Positions 17,544 through 25,482 of a DNA stretch of 46,237 nucleotides are shown in pieces. The notes below the pieces were generated by a model. It had not been told where the DNA came from and ran no database searches. It saw nothing but the letters and a program-made list of their open reading frames with translations. The position numbers were made by a program, and so were the translations under genes. The first letter of the stretch is position 1, and every line of letters begins with the position of its first letter. Source of the stretch: Variovorax paradoxus (GTDB lineage Bacteria > Pseudomonadota > Gammaproteobacteria > Burkholderiales > Burkholderiaceae_C); assembly GCF_018614875.1 (NCBI RefSeq), contig NZ_JAGGNW010000005.1:1-46237 (forward strand), given 5' to 3'.

Positions 17544-19040
17544 ATGGCCGACGCACTCGAACAGCAGAGCGCACTGAAAGACGTAGCCTATGCAGGCAGC
17601 GATTTTTCTTCGCTGCTGCAAAAGGAATTCAAGCCGCGCAGCGACGAAGCCAAGAGCGCCGTCGAAGCCGCCGTGCTCACGCTCGCGCAGCAGGCGCTGA
17701 GCAACAGCACCGTGATCGGCAAGGACGTGACCAAGTCGATCCAGGCCATGATCGCCGCGATCGACGCCAAGCTCACCGACCAGGTGAACAAGATCATCCA
17801 CCATCCCGACTACCAGAAGCTCGAGAGTGCGTGGCGCGGCCTGCACTACATGGTGAACAACACCGAGACCGACGAGCACCTGAAGATCCGGGTGATGGAC
17901 ATGTCCAAGGTGGAACTCGCCAAGAACCTGAAAAAGTTCAAGGGCGCGGCCTGGGACCAGAGCCCGATCTTCAAGAAGATCTACGAACAGGAATACGGCC
18001 AGTTCGGTGGCGAGCCCTTCGGCGCGCTGGTGGGCGACTACCACTTCGACCAGAGCCCGCCCGATGTCGAACTGCTCGGCGAGATGGCCAAGATCGCGGC
18101 CTCGGCGCACGCGCCGTTCATCACCGGCGCCAGCCCGAACCTGATGCAGATGGAATCGTGGCAGGAGCTGGCCAACCCGCGCGACCTGACCAAGATCTTC
18201 CTCACGCCCGAGTACGCCGGCTGGCGCTCGCTGCGCGAATCGGACGACTCCAAGTACCTGGGCATGTGCATGCCGCGCTTCCTGGCGCGCACACCCTACG
18301 GTGCCAACACCAACCCGGTGGAAGAGTTCGACTTCGAGGAAGACACCGCCGGCGCCGATCACAGCAAGTACGCCTGGGCCAACGCGGCCTATGCCATGGC
18401 CACCAACATCAACCGCTCGTACAAGCTCTACGGCTGGGGCTCGCGCATCCGCGGCATCGAGTCGGGCGGCGCGGTGGAAAACCTGCCACTTCACACCTTC
18501 CCGAGTGACGACGGCGGCGTGGACCAGAAGTGCCCGACCGAGATCGCGATCAGCGACCGGCGCGAGGCCGAGTTGTCCAAGGCCGGCCTGCTCTCGTTGA
18601 TCCATCGCAAGAACTCCGACTTCGCGGCCTTCATCGGCGCCCAGTCGCTCAACAAGCCGGCGGAGTACGACGATCCCGACGCCACGGCCAATGCGAACCT
18701 GGCCGCGCGCCTGCCCTACCTCTTTGCCTGCAACCGCTTTGCGCACTACCTCAAGTGCATCGTGCGCGACAAGGTCGGCAGCTTCAAGGAGCGCGAGGAC
18801 ATGCAGCGCTGGCTCAACAAATGGATCATGAACTACGTCGACGGCGATCCCGCCAACTCGTCCGAGGAAACCAAGGCGCGCAAGCCGCTGGCTGCGGCGG
18901 AAGTCGTGGTCGAGGAAGTCGAAGGCAATCCGGGCTACTACACCTCGAAGTTCTTCCTGCGCCCGCACTACCAGCTCGAAGGCCTCACGGTGTCGTTGCG
19001 GCTGGTTTCCAAGCTGCCGTCGGGCAAGGCTGCCGCGTAG
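17544..19040 (+). CDS. tssC: T6SS contractile sheath large subunit
   Basis: The large sheath subunit (VipB/EvpB family), 498 residues, normal length. Motifs include ESAWRGLHYMVNNTETD, PFGALVGDYHFDQSPPDVELL, FITGASPNLM, PRFLARTPYGANTNPV and the C-terminal NPGYYTSKFFLRPHYQLEG, which inserts into the neighbouring TssB/TssC handshake. GAGGAG precedes the ATG. Followed by a structured 184-nt spacer and then hcp. Confidence 0.97.
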   Translation: MADALEQQSALKDVAYAGSDFSSLLQKEFKPRSDEAKSAVEAAVLTLAQQALSNSTVIGKDVTKSIQAMIAAIDAKLTDQVNKIIHHPDYQKLESAWRGLHYMVNNTETDEHLKIRVMDMSKVELAKNLKKFKGAAWDQSPIFKKIYEQEYGQFGGEPFGALVGDYHFDQSPPDVELLGEMAKIAASAHAPFITGASPNLMQMESWQELANPRDLTKIFLTPEYAGWRSLRESDDSKYLGMCMPRFLARTPYGANTNPVEEFDFEEDTAGADHSKYAWANAAYAMATNINRSYKLYGWGSRIRGIESGGAVENLPLHTFPSDDGGVDQKCPTEIAISDRREAELSKAGLLSLIHRKNSDFAAFIGAQSLNKPAEYDDPDATANANLAARLPYLFACNRFAHYLKCIVRDKVGSFKEREDMQRWLNKWIMNYVDGDPANSSEETKARKPLAAAEVVVEEVEGNPGYYTSKFFLRPHYQLEGLTVSLRLVSKLPSGKAAA

Positions 19041-19093
19041 TGCGGCCGCAAGAAAAATCGTCGCGAGAAGTTCGGATTTCCGCGATGTTCCCT

Positions 19094-19125
19094 TTGAAAG
19101 ACCGAGGGCTCGTTCGTTCTTTCAA
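19094..19125 (+). repeat. Inverted repeat in the tssC-hcp spacer
   Basis: Perfect 8-bp arms TTGAAAGA / TCTTTCAA separated by 16 nt. It could be an operator for a dimeric regulator or an RNA stem marking a processing site between tssC and hcp. No function can be assigned from sequence. Confidence 0.45.
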
Positions 19126-19190
19126 TACCTCCGAACGCCATGTCTGCAAGACGCCCGCACGGAGCTGGTGCTTTGACTTTTCAACCACGT

Positions 19191-19210
19191 GCCCGCATGG
19201 CGGGCTTTTT
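19191..19210 (+). terminator. Intrinsic terminator just upstream of the hcp ribosome site
   Basis: GCCCGC-ATG... stem pairing with GCGGGC (19191-19205) followed by TTTTT (19206-19210). It ends two bases before the AAGGAG of hcp, so it would terminate or attenuate tssABC transcription ahead of hcp and also form the 5' stem of hcp mRNA. The short loop (3 nt) still fits known terminators. Confidence 0.65.
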
Positions 19211-19224
19211 CAAGGAGCATTCAA

Positions 19225-19704
19225 ATGAGTTCCGACTATTTCGTCAAGATCAAGGGCGCCGAAGGCGAATCCGACAAGACCGGCCACAAGGACGAGATCG
19301 AGATCGAGTCCTGGTCATGGGGCGTCGCCAATGCATCCAGCGCCAGCATCGGCGGTGGTTCAGGCCAGGGGAAGGCCTCGCCCACCGACATCTCCTTCAG
19401 TGCGCCCATGAGCAAGGCAACGTCCAACCTGATCAAGATGTGCGCCAAGGGCGAGCATCTTGAAGAAGTGAAGCTGTCGGCGCGCAAGTCGGCCGGCGGC
19501 CAGGAGGACTACCTGATCATCACTCTGAACGACGCCTTCGTGACCGGCATTCACACCGGTGGCGCGGGTGGCGGCCAGACCTCGAGCACCACTTCCATCG
19601 CCTTCAAGAAGTTCAAGATCGAATTCAAGATCCAGGACAACAAGACCGGCGCGGTCAAGCCTGGCACGGAATTCAAGTGGGATGTCGCCAAGAGCGACTT
19701 CTGA
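19225..19704 (+). CDS. hcp: Hcp tube protein
   Basis: Hcp hexamers stack into the T6SS inner tube and carry effectors. The 159-residue protein has DYFVKIKGAEGES, IEIESWSWGVANASS, the STTSIAFKKFKIEF strand and a C-terminal FKWDVAKSDF, all typical of Hcp1-type proteins. ATG at 19225 behind AAGGAG. It follows tssC but is separated by a terminator, implying that high Hcp output depends on a separate signal or on controlled read-through. The metallopeptidase effector candidate follows 161 nt later. Confidence 0.95.
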   Translation: MSSDYFVKIKGAEGESDKTGHKDEIEIESWSWGVANASSASIGGGSGQGKASPTDISFSAPMSKATSNLIKMCAKGEHLEEVKLSARKSAGGQEDYLIITLNDAFVTGIHTGGAGGGQTSSTTSIAFKKFKIEFKIQDNKTGAVKPGTEFKWDVAKSDF

Positions 19705-19766
19705 GCACGACGGTCGGTTGACCGGGGCCGCCGCGCGGCGAGTTCCCGCAGCCGGCCCGGCTGAAT

Positions 19767-19796
19767 AAAAAAACCGTTCGTGCGCTCGCGCGAACG
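19767..19796 (-). terminator. Minus-strand intrinsic terminator between hcp and the metallopeptidase gene
   Basis: Read on the minus strand, a roughly 9-bp stem (CGTTCGCGC with GUGCACGAACG-type pairing, one G-U; 19775-19796) is followed by seven T (plus-strand AAAAAAA at 19767-19773). No minus-strand gene ends here; pppA ends at 20878. It would stop antisense transcription coming from the long minus-strand T6SS run before it reaches hcp. Confidence 0.5.
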
Positions 19797-19865
19797 CGAG
19801 GTCTCCGGACCTACCGCCTGGACGCATTTCACTGTGGATGGCGGCCTCGAATTGCGGAGGTTCAA

Positions 19866-20825
19866 ATGACAGTAGTTCTTCTCTCACCGCACTGGGCGGG
19901 GAATGCGCGCGTCCAGCGCGCCGCCAACAACAACACGCCGATGCGCCAGCACGAACCCGACCGTGCCGCCGTGAAGCTGCTTCAAGAGGCGCTCATCCGT
20001 TCGGGCTTCCCCATGGCCGCCGGCGCCGATGGCGCATTCGGGCCGCAAACCGCCAGTGCAGTCGTCGCGGCGGAAAAGCATTTTGGGTTCACCGTCGATC
20101 CGGGGTCCGCCGGACGCGAGGTGCTCGGCGCGCTCGACCTGTCATTGCGCGGCTGGAAACCGCCCCCCGGCGCGCATTGGGCTGGCCTCATCGCCACGAC
20201 GATCCTTCCTCTGGCGCAACGCAAGATCGGCGCGGCGCTCGGGGCATTGGGCGAAGTGCGGACGATGCTCACCTTCGGCAAGTTCGACTTCGTGACTGCC
20301 GACGGGGTCACGATGACGGCATTGAAAACCCACTTCAAACTCGTCCCTCCCGGCGGAACCAGGCTGGACCGCGAAGCGTTCATCGCGCTGTCGACGATCG
20401 ACCCGCTGATCGCCAACTTCCGCGGCATCCAGCGCACGCTGGCCAACAGCCACATGATCCGTCACACGGTCTGCTCGCTGGGGCTCTCCGTTGCCGCCGA
20501 GGCGCCCTTCGGGGGACCGGTTTCCTTCGGCCCGCCCTATTCGGATTTCAAGTTCGATCCGGTGGACGTGACCAACATCGACAAGACCGGCCCCAACTCC
20601 CTGGCGGCCATGATGATGCACGAGGCGACCCACGTCATCGACAGCCTTTCGGGCAACGACACCACCACGCACATCTCGGAATTCACCACCGGCTACGAAA
20701 CGCAGAACGCGACCAACGCCCGCCACAATCCGAGCGCCTTCGCGACCTTTGCCGCCCACATCGATGCAAGGGAAGACCGGCCACGCGCCCAGCGTTTCGG
20801 ACTGGGCGAGGGGCGGCCTTTCTAG
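19866..20825 (+). CDS. Peptidoglycan-binding zinc-metallopeptidase, candidate T6SS effector
   Basis: A 319-residue protein without signal peptide. Residues about 30-90 form a peptidoglycan-binding domain (AVKLLQEALIRSGFPM, GAFGPQTASAVVAAEKHFG). The C-terminal part has a zinc-peptidase motif HEATH at 252-256, followed by TTGYETQNATNARHNPSAFATFAAHI, which recalls the end of M35/aspzincin-type domains; the third metal ligand is uncertain. A cytoplasmic protein that binds cell wall and lies directly after hcp is best read as a T6SS cargo acting in the target periplasm. ATG 19866 follows GGAGG. No small immunity-like gene (periplasmic or lipoprotein) lies beside it; the next gene is pppA on the other strand. 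Confidence 0.75.
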   Translation: MTVVLLSPHWAGNARVQRAANNNTPMRQHEPDRAAVKLLQEALIRSGFPMAAGADGAFGPQTASAVVAAEKHFGFTVDPGSAGREVLGALDLSLRGWKPPPGAHWAGLIATTILPLAQRKIGAALGALGEVRTMLTFGKFDFVTADGVTMTALKTHFKLVPPGGTRLDREAFIALSTIDPLIANFRGIQRTLANSHMIRHTVCSLGLSVAAEAPFGGPVSFGPPYSDFKFDPVDVTNIDKTGPNSLAAMMMHEATHVIDSLSGNDTTTHISEFTTGYETQNATNARHNPSAFATFAAHIDAREDRPRAQRFGLGEGRPF

Positions 20826-20877
20826 GTCTGGACAGAGGCAGTCGCCCCGCACTGCGCCTCGCGAGCTCCTGAAACAT

Positions 20878-21681
20878 TCACGGGGTTTGCGGGCCGGGAC
20901 CTGCTTCCGCAATTTCCGGCAACAGCCGCGTTTCGTCGCTGTCTTCCTGCATCACCCACAACATGAGCGCGGTGTAGTTGTCGTGCCCCGGCTTGGCATT
21001 CGCCTGGATCTGGAGGTCGAGCTGCTCGGCCCACTGGCTGGGTGTGCGCGACGCGTGCAGCGTGTCGATCAGGCATCCGTCGCCCAAGGGCTCCCACACG
21101 CCGTCGCTGCACAACAGCAGCACGTCTCCGGGCAAGAGGCGCATACGGTCCGACACGGCGATGTCGGGTGGCTCCTCGATCGAGCCCAGCGCCGACAGCA
21201 GCATGTTGCGTTGCGGGTGCAGCCGCGCGCCTTCTTCGTCGAGCATGCCGCTGACCACCATCTGCTGCACCAGGCTGTGGTCGGTGGTGCGCGCCACGAT
21301 GGCGCCACCGCGGAACAGGTAGGCCCGGCTGTCGCCGCTGTGCACCCAGGCCAGCGCCTGGCTCTCCAGGTCGACGGCCGCAAAGACGATGGTCGAGCGC
21401 ATCCCCGCGAGCTTGCCGCCTTCGGTCTGGCGCGCCACCACGTCGAGGTTGGCCTGCGCGACCAATCCGCGCAGCGCGGCCTCGTCCAGGCCCGGCGCGG
21501 CCGAGAAACCGCCCAGCACGCTGGTGCGCGCGGTGGCGGCCGCCACGTCGCCGCCGCCATGGCCACCTGCGCCGTCCGCGACCAGGCACGCGACATAGCG
21601 CTCGTCGTGCCAGTGGCCGAACACGTCTTCGTTGTAGCTGCGGCCGCCCTGTCTGGACAGCGTGACGATTTCGATTTCCAA
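20878..21681 (-). CDS. pppA: PP2C-type Ser/Thr phosphatase of T6SS
   Basis: Dephosphorylates proteins phosphorylated by PpkA and thereby switches the T6SS off. The 267-residue PPM-fold protein has the metal-binding residues in RSYNED (14-19), VADGAGGHGGG (34-44), HSGDSRAYLF, LCSDGVWEPL and GHDNYTAL. Last gene of the long minus-strand run, 15 nt after tagH. The kinase partner is encoded at the other end of the run (44045-45976). Confidence 0.93.
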   Translation of the reverse strand: MEIEIVTLSRQGGRSYNEDVFGHWHDERYVACLVADGAGGHGGGDVAAATARTSVLGGFSAAPGLDEAALRGLVAQANLDVVARQTEGGKLAGMRSTIVFAAVDLESQALAWVHSGDSRAYLFRGGAIVARTTDHSLVQQMVVSGMLDEEGARLHPQRNMLLSALGSIEEPPDIAVSDRMRLLPGDVLLLCSDGVWEPLGDGCLIDTLHASRTPSQWAEQLDLQIQANAKPGHDNYTALMLWVMQEDSDETRLLPEIAEAGPGPQTP

Positions 21682-21696
21682 GCGGGGTGCCTCGCT

Positions 21697-23346
21697 TCAG
21701 CTGTTGTTGTTGTTGCTGTTGTTGTCGTTGTGCTTCAGGCGCGCCATCTGCTCTTCGTAGGCTTCGAGGAAGGCCTTGCCGAAAAGGCTGTGGAAGTCGT
21801 CTTCCGCCTCGCTCGCAATGCCGCCGTAGAGCGACACGAACTGGTCCCAGAGCTTGGCCTTGCGGTTGGCGCTGAAGAGCGCGTCGAGCGCTGACTTGGC
21901 GCTGATCTTCTTTTCCAGCTCCGCTGGCTCGAAGCGCCCGATGACGTGGGCCAGCGCCGCGCGCATGCCCACCATCACGCCGAACTGGTGCGCGCGCAGG
22001 TCATTGAAGGCGTCGCGCATTGCGGCCTCGGGCGGCATGAAGCCGCGCACGCCAGGGCCCAGCAGGTGCGCCAGCGCCACTTCCACCGTGGGCGAGAACT
22101 TGAGCGGGTTGTTGGCCTGCGCGGCGATCATCGTGACCTCGGCACGCACCTCGCGCTTGAACTCCTGGCGCGTGAGCAGCAGCTGCAGCGTACCTTCGGT
22201 GGCGCTGCGCAGCATCGAGCCGATGCGCTCCATCAGGCCCGGCGTGAGCATCTCGGGCGGCTGGTGCGTGCTGGCCAGGCCGCGCAGGAAGGCGGCGAGC
22301 AATTCATCGTCGGAGGCGGTGCGCTCGGCGGGTGGCGAAGCCCTGTGGACCGGTGACGCCGCGTAGGCCGGCGCGGGCGGCGGCACGGGGGCCGCCGGTG
22401 GCTCGTTGGGCTTGCTGGCAACCTCCGGCCCGCTGATGCGGATCGGCTGCCCCGTCATGTCGTCGAACTGCGGGAGTGCCTGGGCCAGCGACGGCGCCGA
22501 GGCCGGCGGCGGTGGCGGTGCGACGGCTCTGGGCGGCGTGAACCCGAATTTCTCTATCGGCAGGTGGTCGGCGTGCGGTGTCGGCGTGGCGGGCGCGGCG
22601 CGCTGCAGCGCGGCCAGCGGATCGTCCGCGGAGGCCGTGTTTGGCTGCAGCAGCGGATCGGCCAACGGCGACAGCGCAAGCGGGTCGCCACCGATGCCAC
22701 CGCCGCTTCCCACGCCGCCGAACAGGTCGTCGATGCCCGCCGCCTTGCCATGCGCGGGCGGCGCGCCGAGGTCCGAGAAATCGTCGAGTGCGGCCGCACC
22801 GCTCGATGCCGCCGATAGTGATGGGCCCAGCAAGTCCGCGAAAGGATCGACTGCCGACGAATGCCCCCGAGCGGAGCTCGACCCCGACTCCAGCGGATTC
22901 GCCCCGCGTGCCGCCGGCGCAACCACGGGCGCTGGCGCGCCAAGGCCCGCCAGCAGATCGGCGAAAGGATCGTCGTCGGGAACGGCTGCGGCAGCGGCCG
23001 GCAACGCGGTGACGGGCGTCGCATTCGCTTGTTGCAGCTCGGCCACCAGCTCGAAGCCGCCGATGGTCAGGCGATCTTCGTGCGACAGCGGCGCTTCGTT
23101 GCCCGTGCCCAGTGCGCGTCCATTGCAAAGCAAGGGGTTGCTGCCGCGGTCGACGACGAGGAACTGTCCGTCGCGGCACAGCACCTGCGCATGGACACGC
23201 GAAACGGTGCGCTCGGGATCGTCGAGCACCATCGTATTGGTGGTGGCCCGGCCGATGGTGCCGCCCGAGGCATCGAACACGGCGGACCGGAGTTCGCCGG
23301 GCGCGGCGCCGTGCAAGGTCCGGACAGTGATCTTGAGTAGAGACAT
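21697..23346 (-). CDS. tagH: FHA-domain T6SS regulator TagH
   Basis: A 549-residue protein. The N-terminal FHA domain (about 22-105) binds phosphothreonine: GGTIGRATTN, TVSRVHAQV and GSNPLLCNG are the conserved loops. A long Ala/Pro/Asp linker with repeated DPFADLL segments follows (about 120-350). The C-terminal domain has ALAHLLGPGVRGFMPPEAAMRDAF and FGKAFLEAYEEQMARLK, the T6SS TagH/ImpI signature. It ends in an Asn/Ser tail coded by AAC-type triplets. The start has no clear Shine-Dalgarno but follows the DUF4150 gene by 10 nt. It probably reads PpkA phosphorylation. Confidence 0.92.
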   Translation of the reverse strand: MSLLKITVRTLHGAAPGELRSAVFDASGGTIGRATTNTMVLDDPERTVSRVHAQVLCRDGQFLVVDRGSNPLLCNGRALGTGNEAPLSHEDRLTIGGFELVAELQQANATPVTALPAAAAAVPDDDPFADLLAGLGAPAPVVAPAARGANPLESGSSSARGHSSAVDPFADLLGPSLSAASSGAAALDDFSDLGAPPAHGKAAGIDDLFGGVGSGGGIGGDPLALSPLADPLLQPNTASADDPLAALQRAAPATPTPHADHLPIEKFGFTPPRAVAPPPPPASAPSLAQALPQFDDMTGQPIRISGPEVASKPNEPPAAPVPPPAPAYAASPVHRASPPAERTASDDELLAAFLRGLASTHQPPEMLTPGLMERIGSMLRSATEGTLQLLLTRQEFKREVRAEVTMIAAQANNPLKFSPTVEVALAHLLGPGVRGFMPPEAAMRDAFNDLRAHQFGVMVGMRAALAHVIGRFEPAELEKKISAKSALDALFSANRKAKLWDQFVSLYGGIASEAEDDFHSLFGKAFLEAYEEQMARLKHNDNNSNNNNS

Positions 23347-23356
23347 GGTGGCGTGC

Positions 23357-23752
23357 TCAGGCGGCCAGCAGCAGCACCTTGACCTGGCTCGGAACCAGCC
23401 GGCAACCGGGCGCATTGGTGCTGTTCTGCAGCGACACGCTGGTCAGCCGCGTCGCCGGCATGCCCTTGAGCAGGACAGTGAAGGCACCGGTCAGGTGCCG
23501 GCTGGGCCCCATCACCATGCCCGACGCGACACCGGTGGCCAGTCCGGCGTTGTCGCCGTTGGTCATGGGGATGGTCGTGCCCATGTTGTGCGCCGGCGCG
23601 CCCATGAAAAGAATGGTCGGGACATTCGGTATCGCCATCGGCCCCATCGCGATGTTGGGGTACGGAATAGGCACCGGCCCGGCCGGGCTCGGCGTGAGGC
23701 AGACGTCCGGGAACGCGGTGTCGGTTCCCATGAGTTGGCAATTGGCAAACAT
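23357..23752 (-). CDS. PAAR-like DUF4150 protein
   Basis: A 131-residue PAAR-like protein that would sharpen the VgrG spike tip. It opens MFANCQLMGTDTAFPDVCLT and has PVPIPYPNIAMGPMA, FMGAPAHNMGT, GDNAGLATGVASGMVMGPS and GMPATRLTSVSLQN, all typical of DUF4150. No toxin domain is fused. GGAG precedes the ATG at 23750-23752. Part of the vgrG-DUF2169-pentapeptide-DUF3540-DUF4150 delivery module. Confidence 0.9.
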   Translation of the reverse strand: MFANCQLMGTDTAFPDVCLTPSPAGPVPIPYPNIAMGPMAIPNVPTILFMGAPAHNMGTTIPMTNGDNAGLATGVASGMVMGPSRHLTGAFTVLLKGMPATRLTSVSLQNSTNAPGCRLVPSQVKVLLLAA

Positions 23753-23772
23753 GCGATGTGCTCCGGAAAGGG

Positions 23773-24408
23773 TCAGCCGAGATGGATCTGCTCGCCGTCG
23801 AACTTGACCAGGTTGCCGGCATTGGCAATGAGGTTCTCCGCCTGCAGCTGCATCGACTGATCGGCGCGATAGTCGATCTGCTTGCTGCGCACCTGGTCCA
23901 TGCCGTCCACCGTGCGCTGGCTCCAGCGCGAGAACTGCACGACGCGATCGGCAAAGGATTCGAGCAGGTCGCTGATGACCTTGATGCTGCCGAACGACCA
24001 GGTTGCTTCGCGGCCGATGCCGACCAGCTTGCGCACGCTCATTGCCGCATCGTCGGCCCGCACCGACAGTTGCACCGCCTCGAACCGCAGGCTTTCGGCG
24101 CTCAGCGTGAGCGAGCCTTGCGAGGCTTCGATGCGGCTGCCCGGCGGCAGGCAGATGCGTTGCGGCCCGGCCGACGCGCGCTCCAGCACTGCCGTCACGT
24201 AGATGCCCTGCGCCAGGTCGCCCGCAAACCATATGCGGTCGCCGGCCTGCGGCACCAGCAGGCAACTCAGGGCACGGCGCGCACACAGCGGGCCCTGCGG
24301 CATCTCCACGCTGCAGGTGTCGCTCGCTTCATCGACGGACAGCACGGTGCCGATGCCCTGCATCGGCGTTGCGCAGAACTGGACCAGGGGATCTTCGCGT
24401 TTGCTCAT
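23773..24408 (-). CDS. DUF3540 protein of the T6SS delivery module
   Basis: A 211-residue protein of the DUF3540 family, found beside DUF2169, pentapeptide and PAAR-like genes. The N-terminal half contains GTVLSVDEASDTCSVEMPQGPLCARRALSCLLVPQAGDR in short beta strands, resembling a gp5/VgrG-like OB barrel; the C-terminal half (SGSLTLSAESLRFEA-like strands and a helical end) is of unknown role. It could be an adaptor at the VgrG-PAAR junction; the biochemical activity is unknown. Confidence 0.8.
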   Translation of the reverse strand: MSKREDPLVQFCATPMQGIGTVLSVDEASDTCSVEMPQGPLCARRALSCLLVPQAGDRIWFAGDLAQGIYVTAVLERASAGPQRICLPPGSRIEASQGSLTLSAESLRFEAVQLSVRADDAAMSVRKLVGIGREATWSFGSIKVISDLLESFADRVVQFSRWSQRTVDGMDQVRSKQIDYRADQSMQLQAENLIANAGNLVKFDGEQIHLG

Positions 24409-24420
24409 GGACTTTCTCCG

Positions 24421-25479
24421 TCAGGCAGACAAAGGGGTGGGCCGCCACTGTTCGGCGGCCAGCAGTTCGGGCTCGCCTTCCAGGGCACGAACCCGATCGG
24501 TGTAGGCCGCGCCCGCGTCCTTCACGGCATGCAGCTTGACGCGGAACATCTGTGCGCCGCGCAGATCGGCGTTGCCGAGGTCGGCGTGCGAAAAGTCGGC
24601 GTAGGTCAGGTCGCAGCCGGTGAAGCTGCTGTCCTGAAGAAAGGCCTTGGACCAGTTGGTCTGGTAGAGATTGGCCGAAGCGAAGCGGGCGCGCGGTGCC
24701 TGCGCGCCGACGAACAGGGCCTGCATCAGCATCGCCCCATCGAAGCGCGCGTCCGCAAGATCGGCCTCCATGAAGATCGCATTCGGCGCATGCGCACGGT
24801 CGAAGACCGCCCCGGCCAGCTTGGCACCCTGGAAATTCGCATGGGCGATCTGCGCACCGGAAAAGTCGCAGCCCGTCAGGTCGGCCTCCATGAACTGGGC
24901 GTTGACGAAGCGCTGGCCGGCAAAACTCAGCCCCGCCAGATTGCTCTTGATGAAGATCACCGTCGCGAAATCGGTGGCGCCGAACCGGCATTGCCGGACA
25001 TCGCACTCGAGTAGCACCACGCTCTGGAGCCGTGCCTCGGAGAAATCGATCGCGCCCGTCGCGCACTCTACCCAGCTGACCTTGTCGAGTGCCGACCGGT
25101 TCAGCAGCAGGCGCTGGATGCCGCACTTCATGAAATTCGCAAAGTCCAGCGTCGCATCGGTGAGTGCAAGACCGTCGACCGCGCATTGGACGAAGCTCGC
25201 GTTCGCGAGCCTCGCGCCCGCCATCACGACACGCTCGAAGCTGGACTCATAGAACATCGTGGTGCTGCCAATGACCCCGTTCATGACCGTGCGCCTGAAC
25301 CTGCAGTGGACGAACTTGCTGTCGGTCAGGTCCGCCCGCTCCATCTGCGTTTCGTCGAACATGCAGTGGTCGAACATCGTGGCCGACAGATCCTCGCCGC
25401 TGAAATCCATGTGCGAGAGGTCCTGCCCCACCACCGGCTCGGCCCCTTGCACCCGACGCAGGACTTCGGCTTTTTCCAT
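24421..25479 (-). CDS. Pentapeptide-repeat protein (352 aa)
   Basis: From about residue 20 to 320 the protein is a run of A(D/N)LXX-type pentapeptides (LSHMDFSGEDLSATMF, ADLTGCDFSGAQIAHANF, ADLADARFDGAML), expected to form a quadrilateral beta-helix. No signal peptide or enzymatic motif. It starts 3 nt after the DUF2169-pentapeptide gene and ends 12 nt before DUF3540. Pentapeptide proteins in such modules may be structural adaptors or cargo; whether this one is an effector cannot be decided here. Confidence 0.85.
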   Translation of the reverse strand: MEKAEVLRRVQGAEPVVGQDLSHMDFSGEDLSATMFDHCMFDETQMERADLTDSKFVHCRFRRTVMNGVIGSTTMFYESSFERVVMAGARLANASFVQCAVDGLALTDATLDFANFMKCGIQRLLLNRSALDKVSWVECATGAIDFSEARLQSVVLLECDVRQCRFGATDFATVIFIKSNLAGLSFAGQRFVNAQFMEADLTGCDFSGAQIAHANFQGAKLAGAVFDRAHAPNAIFMEADLADARFDGAMLMQALFVGAQAPRARFASANLYQTNWSKAFLQDSSFTGCDLTYADFSHADLGNADLRGAQMFRVKLHAVKDAGAAYTDRVRALEGEPELLAAEQWRPTPLSA

Positions 25480-25482
25480 GGC

